Shown: positions 29,921-35,999 of the stretch, in pieces | Layout of the letters: the number at the start of each line of letters is the position of its first letter | Numbering within the stretch: position 1 is the stretch's first letter | Origin: Desulfuromonadaceae bacterium | GTDB lineage: Bacteria > Desulfobacterota > Desulfuromonadia > Geobacterales > Pseudopelobacteraceae | Direction: 5' to 3' | DNA: 35,999 nucleotides | Assembly (NCBI GenBank): GCA_028683435.1 | Contig: JAQUIG010000027.1 | Location: forward strand, 1-35,999 | Position numbers and translations under genes: made by a program | The notes under the pieces: generated by a model | Databases searched by the model: none | The model's input: only the letters and a program-made list of their open reading frames with translations | What the model was told of the DNA's origin: nothing

Positions 29921-32542
29921 ATGAAAAAACATCCGGAAGCGGCAGACATTGATACTAAAACAGACCGGCCTTCCCCATCAGATACCCCGTCAAAAAAAAT
30001 GCCCCCCTTCCCCATAGTCGGCATCGGCGCCTCCGCCGGTGGACTGGAGGCGTTGGAGCAGTTTCTGCGGCATGTGACGGAAAATTGCGGCATCGCCTTT
30101 GTCATCGTCCAGCACCTCGACCCGACCCACAAGGGGATCATGCCCGAACTGCTCCAGCGGGTTACCGCTATGGAGGTTTTCCAGGTCAGGGACCGGATGA
30201 AGGTCAAGCCGAGCTGCGTCTATGTCATCCCCCCCAATAAGGACATGTCCATTCTGCACGGCGTGCTGCACCTGTTCGACCCGACCGCGACCCGCGGCCT
30301 GCGTCTCCCGATAGATTTTTTCTTCCAGTCACTCGCCGCGGACCGCCATGAAAGCAGCATCGGCGTCATCCTCTCCGGCATGGGGTCAGACGGCACGCAG
30401 GGGCTCAGAGCAATCAAGGAAAATGGCGGCATCGCTTTTGTGCAGGATCCAACTTCCGCCAAGTTCGACAGTATGCCCAAAAGCGCCATCAACGCCGGGT
30501 TAGCCGACATAGTGGCCCCGGTGGAAGAGCTGCCGGGCAAGATCAGCGATTTTCTCCGCCACGCGCTGGTTATTACCAGGGGCGAGGCCCGGCTGGAGAA
30601 GAAAGATCAAAGCGCCCTCGAAAAAGTCCTCATTCTGCTGCGGGCCAAGACCGGCAACGATTTTTCACTGTACAAAAAGAACACCATCTACCGCCGCATT
30701 GAGCGGCGCATGGGTATTCACCAGATTGACCAGATCGGCTCGTATGTCCGCTATCTTCAGGATAATCCCCAGGAGATCGAACTCCTTTTCAAAGAGCTTC
30801 TTATCGGTGTAACCAGTTTTTTCCGCGACCCGGAGGCATGGGAACAGGTCCGGGAGCAGGCTATCCCGCTGCTCCTGGAGAGCTACCCTGCCGGAGGATG
30901 CCTGCGCGCCTGGTCAACCGGCTGTTCAACCGGAGAGGAAGCTTATTCGCTGGCGATCGTCTTCAAAGAAGCGCTCGAACAGGTCAAACCGGCTCGACAT
31001 TTCACCATGCAGATATTTGCCACCGATCTGGACCAGGATGCCATAGACTATGCCCGCCGCGCGGCCTATCCGGCTAAAATTGCGGCAGAAATGACCCCGG
31101 AGCGGCTGCAGCGTTTTTTCACCAAGGACGTGGGCAGCTATCGTGTCTGCAAGGAGATCCGCGAGATGGTGACCTTTGCCACGCAGAACGTCATCATGGA
31201 CGCCCCCTTTACCAAGCTGGATATCCTGGCCTGTCGCAATCTGCTCATCTACCTGACACCGGAACTACAGAAAAAAGTCATACCTCTTTTCCACTACAGC
31301 CTGAACCCCGGCGGTGTTCTGTTTTTGGGGAGTGCAGAATCGGTCAGCACCTTCACCGATCTCTTCGCCCCGCTGAACACCAAGTCGAGACTTTTCCGCA
31401 AGCGCGAATTGCTGCTGCCGGCCGAACCTCTTTCGTTTCCGGCCACGCTAGTTTCACAAAGACCGGGCGTTTCCAAGGGACTACAGATGATGAAACCAGC
31501 CGTCAATATCCAGTCACTCGCCGACCAGCTGCTTCTGCAGCACTACTCCCCCCCTGCCGTGTTGACCAACAGCAGAGGGGATATCCTCTATATCAGCGGC
31601 AGGACCGGCAAATACCTTGAACCGGCAGCAGGCAAGGCCAACTGGAATATCTTTGCCATGGCACGCGAAGAGCTCAGCTTTGAACTTGGCAGCGCCTTCC
31701 AGAAGGCGCTCCGGCAAAAAGAGGCGGTCACGGTTAAAGGGCTAAAAAGCGGAGCAGCCGGCGCTGCAGAGAGCGTTGATGTGACTGTCCAGGTAATTTC
31801 TGAACCGGAATCGCTGCGGGGAATGGTGATGATCGTCTTCAGAGACGTGACGACCGTTCCGGAAAAGAAAAAAACCGGACGCGCCAGCTCCCGCCCATCC
31901 GGCAATGCCGCAATGGCGGAACTGGAACAGGAACTTCAGCACTCCCGCGAAGAGCTGCAGACGACCCGCGAGGAGATGCACTCATCCCAGGAAGAGCTCA
32001 CCTCCACCAACGAGGAGCTGCAGTCTCTCAACGAAGAGCTGCAATCCACCAACGAAGAGCTGACTACCTCACGGGAAGAGATGCAGTCCCTCAACGAAGA
32101 GCTGCAGACGGTAAACGCCGAGCAGCAAGCCAAAATGGATGAGTTTTCGCGGGTGAACGATGATATGCGCAACCTGCTTAACAGCACGGAAATCGTTACC
32201 GTGTTCCTCGACAACAACCTCCATATCCGCCGCTTCACCACCGGTGCGGATAAGCTCTTTAAATTGATCCCCGGCGATGTCGGCAGGCCACTGTCAGACA
32301 TCGTGACCGATCTCCTTTATCCCGAAATGGCTGCAGAATCGCGGGAGGTGCTTCGCACGCTGGCCTTTTCGGAAAAACAGATATCCACCGCCGATGGCCG
32401 CTGGTACTCGGTGCGCATCATGCCCTACCGCACGATGGAAAATGTCATTGCCGGAGTGGTGATCACCTTTGCGAACATCACCGCTGCAAAGAAGCTGGAA
32501 ACGGAGCTGCGCGAAGAGATTAAAAAATTGAAAGGGTTGTAA
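29921..32542 (+). CDS. CheB-CheR-PAS fusion (chemotaxis methylesterase/methyltransferase)
   Basis: This 873-residue protein is counted from ATG 29921; a TTG 54 nt upstream is possible, and neither start has a well-spaced ribosome site. Residues 25-215 are a CheB methylesterase: GIGASAGG with the nucleophile S38, QHLDPTH, GMGSDGTQG. Residues about 230-490 are a CheR methyltransferase: TSFFRDPEAW, STGCSTGEEAYSLAI binding SAM, and a later FATQNVIMDAPF and CRNLLIYL block. Then come a PAS-like segment, a long Glu/Leu coiled coil (residues about 665-745, repeated EEL/NEELQS) and a C-terminal PAS domain (residues about 745-860). No kinase domain is present. Such fusions lie next to hybrid kinases, as here. 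Confidence 0.9.
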   Translation: MKKHPEAADIDTKTDRPSPSDTPSKKMPPFPIVGIGASAGGLEALEQFLRHVTENCGIAFVIVQHLDPTHKGIMPELLQRVTAMEVFQVRDRMKVKPSCVYVIPPNKDMSILHGVLHLFDPTATRGLRLPIDFFFQSLAADRHESSIGVILSGMGSDGTQGLRAIKENGGIAFVQDPTSAKFDSMPKSAINAGLADIVAPVEELPGKISDFLRHALVITRGEARLEKKDQSALEKVLILLRAKTGNDFSLYKKNTIYRRIERRMGIHQIDQIGSYVRYLQDNPQEIELLFKELLIGVTSFFRDPEAWEQVREQAIPLLLESYPAGGCLRAWSTGCSTGEEAYSLAIVFKEALEQVKPARHFTMQIFATDLDQDAIDYARRAAYPAKIAAEMTPERLQRFFTKDVGSYRVCKEIREMVTFATQNVIMDAPFTKLDILACRNLLIYLTPELQKKVIPLFHYSLNPGGVLFLGSAESVSTFTDLFAPLNTKSRLFRKRELLLPAEPLSFPATLVSQRPGVSKGLQMMKPAVNIQSLADQLLLQHYSPPAVLTNSRGDILYISGRTGKYLEPAAGKANWNIFAMAREELSFELGSAFQKALRQKEAVTVKGLKSGAAGAAESVDVTVQVISEPESLRGMVMIVFRDVTTVPEKKKTGRASSRPSGNAAMAELEQELQHSREELQTTREEMHSSQEELTSTNEELQSLNEELQSTNEELTTSREEMQSLNEELQTVNAEQQAKMDEFSRVNDDMRNLLNSTEIVTVFLDNNLHIRRFTTGADKLFKLIPGDVGRPLSDIVTDLLYPEMAAESREVLRTLAFSEKQISTADGRWYSVRIMPYRTMENVIAGVVITFANITAAKKLETELREEIKKLKGL

Positions 32543-32623
32543 AACCAACCCCTCCCCGCTCCCCTTATCAGGGGAGAGCCATTACCCCCCCTTGATAAGG
32601 GGGGATTGAGGGGGTTAGGTTTG
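32543..32623. repeat. GC-rich intergenic palindromic repeat with two hairpins
   Basis: The element begins AACCAACCCCTCCCC and ends in GGGGGTTAGGTT, which is nearly its reverse complement. Inside are CTCCCC-TTATCA-GGGGAG and CCCCCC-TTGATAA-GGGGGG hairpins. On the minus strand one frame reads LNPPLSRGG. The layout is that of a bacterial interspersed mosaic/REP-like doublet. It separates the CheB-CheR gene from the hybrid kinase and may stop or protect the upstream transcript. Confidence 0.8.
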
Positions 32624-32675
32624 TTACAGCAATTGATTATATTCACCAAAAATCCAGCACCAAAAAGAGTCCTTC

Positions 32676-35354
32676 ATGGGTATCAAAAAAGAAGCCGGCC
32701 AATCAACATCAGCCGCCGCACAGCGGCGCGCTGCGGAAGAACGTTTCCGTGCCGACATGGCTGGAGAACATCTCCTCACGGCAAAGAAAACGCCACAGAA
32801 CCGAGAGCACGATCTCGATCTCTATCAGATCGAACTGCAGGAACAAAATATTGAACTGCGCAGAGCCCAGGAAGAGCTTGAGACCCAGCAGATCGAACTG
32901 GAGCTGCAAAACCATGAACTGATCATTGCTCGTGAGGAGATTGAGACCTCGCGCAACAAGTATACTGAACTCTATGACTTTGCGCCGGTCGGCTATTTCA
33001 CCTTTAATGCCGCCGGCGTCATACTGGAAGCCAATCTTACCGGAGCGCAGCTGCTCGGTACTCAAAAAAAACTGCTGGCAGACAAACCGTTTACCCGCTT
33101 TATCGCTGATGAAGCAGGGCGCGGCATTTTCACCGATCACCTCGCAACGGTGCTGAACAATCAGGGGATGCACAAATGTGAAGTCAGGCTGGCGGGAAAA
33201 GACGGTGGCATGATTCATAGCCTGCTGCAGAGTGTTGCCATCGACAGCGATGCAAGCAAAGAGAGCCACATCCTCTGTTCAATCGTCGACGTCACCGTTG
33301 CCAAGCAGCTTAAATCGGAAATACAAGATGCCAAGGAATATGCCGAGAACATCGTTGAAACGGTGCGTGAGCCGCTTGTCGTAATGAACTCCAATCTGAA
33401 AATTCTCACCGCTAACCACAGTTTCTACGATACGTTTAAAGTTACGCCCGAAGATACCATCGGCAATTTCATCTATGACATCGGTAACCGGCAATGGGAT
33501 ATTCCGAAGCTGCGGGTCCTCTTTGACGATATCCTCCCCCATGACACCGCGTTCAACGGCTATGAAGTCGAGCATAACTTTCCCGGCGTCGGCCGCAAGT
33601 TTATGCTGCTCAACGCCCGGGAAATTTTTCGGGAAAACATCGGCTCACACATTATCCTCCTGGCGATGGAGGACATCACCGCGCGTAAATTGGCGGAAGA
33701 GGCGCTGCTCAAGGCGGGTGCCCTGCAGAACGCGATTTTCAACAGTGCCAACTTTTCCAGTATCGCCACTGATGCCAACGGGGTCATCCAGATTTTCAAC
33801 GTCGGCGCAGAACGAATGCTCGGCTACTCGGCTGCTGAAGTCGTGAACAAGAATACGCCGGCCGACATTTCCGATCCTGAGGAGATGATCGCACGTGCCG
33901 AAACATTGAGCATCGAACTCGACACTCCAATTACCCCCGGTTTTGAAGCACTGGTTTTTAAGGCTTCACGGGGCATTGAGGATATTTACGAACTGACCTA
34001 TACCCGTAAAGACGGCAGCCGCTTCCCTGCCGTCGTTTCGGTCACGGCTCTGCGCGATGCTCAGACCGCCATCATCGGCTATCTGCTGATCGGCACCGAC
34101 AATACGGCGCGTAAACAGATTGAAGCGGAGCGGGTAAGGCTCGAGCAGGTACTACAGGATAAGAATATTGAACTGGAGCGCGCCACGCTCGCAGCTGAAA
34201 AAGCCAACCTGGCAAAATCCGATTTTCTTTCCAGCATGAGCCATGAGCTGCGTACGCCGCTCAGTGCGATCCTGGGCTTTGCCCAATTGATGGAATCCAG
34301 TTCTCCGCAGCCGACAGCTGCGCAAAAGCGGAGTATCGACCAGATCCTCAAGGCGGGGTGGTATCTGCTGGAGTTGATCAACGAAATTCTCGATCTTGCG
34401 CTGATCGAATCGGGGAAACTTTCCATGTCGCTCGAACCGGTTTCCCTCCCTGAAATCATGCACGAATGTGAGACGCTGGTAGAGACCCAGGCTAAAAAGC
34501 ATGACATCAGCGTATCCTTTATTCCTTTTGAAACCGCCTGCTTTGTACGCGCTGACCGGACCCGGATGAAACAGGTTCTGCTCAACCTCCTTTCCAATGC
34601 GATCAAATACAACAGGGTCGGCGGAACTGTTGTTGTGGAATGCAGGTTGAATAATGCCGATTCGATTCATATCAGCGTCCGGGACAGTGGAGAGGGGCTG
34701 GCTCCTGAACAGCTTTCCCAGCTTTTTCAACCGTTCAATCGCCTCGGTCAAGAGGCCAGCGATGAGCAGGGAACCGGCATCGGCCTGGTCGTTTCGAAGC
34801 GGTTGGTTGAATGGATGGGTGGGGTCATCGGCGTGGAAAGTACGGTCGGAGCCGGAAGCGTGTTCTGGGTCGAACTAGGTCTGACAGCAGCGCCGGAGGT
34901 TAACGCCCATGGTGCATTGCAAACAGGGAGTTCACCGGTGGACCGGTCTGGCTCTGCAGACCTGCAGACACTCCTCTACGTCGAAGATAATCCTGCCAAT
35001 ATGATGCTGGTCGAGGACATCATCGCCCGACGTCCCGACATTCGCCTGCTCGGTGCACGTAACGGCAAAAGCGGCATCGAAATAGCGCGCAGCTCCCTGC
35101 CGGACGTCATCCTTATGGACATCAATCTCCCCGGCATCAGCGGCATTGATGCGATGAAGATCCTGGCCATAGATCACACCACCGCACACATCCCGGTGAT
35201 TGCGCTCAGCGCCAATGCCATGCCGAGAGACATCGAGAAGGGTATGGAAGCGGGGTTTTTCCGCTATCTCACCAAACCTATCAAGGTGGTTGAATTTATG
35301 GAAGCGCTGGATGTGGCATTTAAATTTGCCAAAACAAAGGTGGCAGCGGAGTAA
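32676..35354 (+). CDS. hybrid histidine kinase with PAS domains and receiver
   Basis: The 892-residue protein has no membrane helices and is probably cytoplasmic. Residues 35-95 are coiled coil. Three PAS-type sensory domains follow (about 95-215, 225-340 and 345-480; with FAPVGYFTFNAAGV, VREPLVVMNSNLKI and ANFSSIATDANGV). The HisKA dimerisation helix carries SHELRTPL with phospho-acceptor H523. The HATPase domain has the N-box NLLSNAIKYN and DSGEGLAPEQL, then GTGIGLVVSKRLVEWMGG. A C-terminal receiver has VEDN, the phosphorylated D815 (VILMDINLPG) and a KP lysine near the end. Signals are likely small ligands or redox cues through PAS. The start ATG at 32676 has only a weak AAGAG site. It is followed 47 bp later by a receiver-protein gene. 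Confidence 0.92.
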   Translation: MGIKKEAGQSTSAAAQRRAAEERFRADMAGEHLLTAKKTPQNREHDLDLYQIELQEQNIELRRAQEELETQQIELELQNHELIIAREEIETSRNKYTELYDFAPVGYFTFNAAGVILEANLTGAQLLGTQKKLLADKPFTRFIADEAGRGIFTDHLATVLNNQGMHKCEVRLAGKDGGMIHSLLQSVAIDSDASKESHILCSIVDVTVAKQLKSEIQDAKEYAENIVETVREPLVVMNSNLKILTANHSFYDTFKVTPEDTIGNFIYDIGNRQWDIPKLRVLFDDILPHDTAFNGYEVEHNFPGVGRKFMLLNAREIFRENIGSHIILLAMEDITARKLAEEALLKAGALQNAIFNSANFSSIATDANGVIQIFNVGAERMLGYSAAEVVNKNTPADISDPEEMIARAETLSIELDTPITPGFEALVFKASRGIEDIYELTYTRKDGSRFPAVVSVTALRDAQTAIIGYLLIGTDNTARKQIEAERVRLEQVLQDKNIELERATLAAEKANLAKSDFLSSMSHELRTPLSAILGFAQLMESSSPQPTAAQKRSIDQILKAGWYLLELINEILDLALIESGKLSMSLEPVSLPEIMHECETLVETQAKKHDISVSFIPFETACFVRADRTRMKQVLLNLLSNAIKYNRVGGTVVVECRLNNADSIHISVRDSGEGLAPEQLSQLFQPFNRLGQEASDEQGTGIGLVVSKRLVEWMGGVIGVESTVGAGSVFWVELGLTAAPEVNAHGALQTGSSPVDRSGSADLQTLLYVEDNPANMMLVEDIIARRPDIRLLGARNGKSGIEIARSSLPDVILMDINLPGISGIDAMKILAIDHTTAHIPVIALSANAMPRDIEKGMEAGFFRYLTKPIKVVEFMEALDVAFKFAKTKVAAE

Positions 35355-35401
35355 CTCCCTGATTCTCACACCCAGATCAAAAGCAACAAAAGGAACTCTA
35401 C

Positions 35402-35999
35402 ATGCTGCTCACCGAAGCTGAAATCCTTAACGCCAACATCCTGATCGTGGATGATCTTGATGCCAATGTCCTTTTGCTCCAGCAGCTGCTGAGCGAGGCC
35501 GGTTACACCTCTGTCTCCTCGACAATGAATCCGGAGGAGGTCTGTACACTGCATGGTGCAAACGGTTACGACCTCATCCTGCTCGATCTGCAGATGCCGG
35601 TCATGGACGGGTTCCAGGTAATGGAGGGACTAAGAAAAATAGAGGCAGAGAGCTACTTTCCGGTTCTGGCGATAACCGCCCAACCGGGGCACAAACTGCG
35701 CGCACTGCAAGCCGGCGCAAAGGACTTCATATCCAAACCGTTTGATCTTGTTGAAGTCAGGACGCGTATCCGTAATATGCTGGAGGTGCGACTGCTGTAC
35801 AAAAAAATTGTTAATGACAACAAGTCGCTGGAACTGGCGGTACAGGGACGGACCGGAGATCTGCAAAAGGTGAATATGCAGCTCACGCAGGAAATAGAAG
35901 AACGCAAGAAGGCGGATGAGTCACTTCATGTTGCGTATACGGAAATAAAACTGTTAAAGGAGCGGCTCGAGGCTGAGAATATCTATCTGCAGCACGAGG
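35402..35999 (+). CDS. response regulator, N-terminal part (cut by window edge)
   Basis: The ATG at 35402 follows AAAAGGAACTCTAC. Residues 1-125 are a receiver domain: ILIVDDLDAN acidic pocket, phospho-acceptor D62 in ILLDLQMPVMDGF, TAQ and ISKPFD with the conserved Lys. Residues 130-199 form a coiled coil ending in IKLLKERLEAENIYLQHE, the linker type seen before sigma54-interacting AAA+ domains in FhlA/NtrC-like regulators, though it also precedes other outputs. The protein runs off the right edge. It probably receives phosphate from the hybrid kinase 47 bp upstream. Confidence 0.85.
   Translation, partial: MLLTEAEILNANILIVDDLDANVLLLQQLLSEAGYTSVSSTMNPEEVCTLHGANGYDLILLDLQMPVMDGFQVMEGLRKIEAESYFPVLAITAQPGHKLRALQAGAKDFISKPFDLVEVRTRIRNMLEVRLLYKKIVNDNKSLELAVQGRTGDLQKVNMQLTQEIEERKKADESLHVAYTEIKLLKERLEAENIYLQHE

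Noticed and set aside
1..35999. Prophage, insertion sequence, integrase or toxin-antitoxin genes
   Set aside because: No transposase, recombinase, phage structural protein or toxin motif is recognisable in either strand. The repeats seen are short and non-coding or internal to proteins.

Overview
The window looks like a chromosomal segment of a Gram-negative, Geobacter-like deltaproteobacterium (Desulfuromonadia). This is an inference from gene content: outer-membrane lipid genes (MlaA, LpxL-like acyltransferase), several OmpA-family porins (one with calcium-binding TSP3 repeats), DUF3494 lipoproteins, many radical-SAM enzymes and a CheB-CheR-PAS / hybrid-kinase block. No rRNA, tRNA, CRISPR array, phage gene or transposase was seen. 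Almost everything up to 29.5 kb is on the minus strand, except one radical-SAM gene at 8.9-10.3 kb and one doubtful small ORF. The last 6 kb are on the plus strand.

Region 1 (1-10333) is a compact biosynthetic locus. A seven-gene minus-strand operon begins at 6365: radical SAM, polysaccharide deacetylase, family-2 glycosyltransferase, radical SAM, LpxL-like acyltransferase, acyl carrier protein, and a B12-binding radical SAM that runs off the left edge. Several joints are ATGA or overlapping stops and starts, which implies translational coupling. A second unit (B12-type radical SAM plus methyltransferase, 8694 to 6561) and a divergent third B12-type radical SAM (8912-10333) lie next to it. 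Together they suggest a glycan- and acyl-containing envelope metabolite made by a route I cannot name.

Region 2 (10419-21062) concerns the envelope and lipids: MlaA with a secreted alpha/beta hydrolase, a Spinster-like MFS carrier, the wreck of a MacA-MacB-NodT efflux operon, an HPF/RaiA-type protein, a DUF4398 lipoprotein with an OmpA-like coiled-coil lipoprotein, an MscS channel, and an 850-residue acyl-ligase/ACP/acyltransferase fusion. Two of these genes (MFS and the fusion) carry palindromic DNA read in frame inside the protein.

Region 3 (21160-29514) codes for secreted and outer-membrane proteins: a Gln-rich repeat protein, a small basic exported protein, and two consecutive DUF3494-lipoprotein/OmpA pairs that share leader hairpins, 3' hairpins and a perfect 31-nt repeat at terminators. 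This looks like an old module duplication followed by domain swapping.

Region 4 (29921-35999) is a plus-strand signalling block: CheB-CheR-PAS fusion, hybrid histidine kinase and a receiver protein cut by the right edge. Short GC-rich palindromic repeats lie at 13221-13302, 21090-21138 and 32543-32623.
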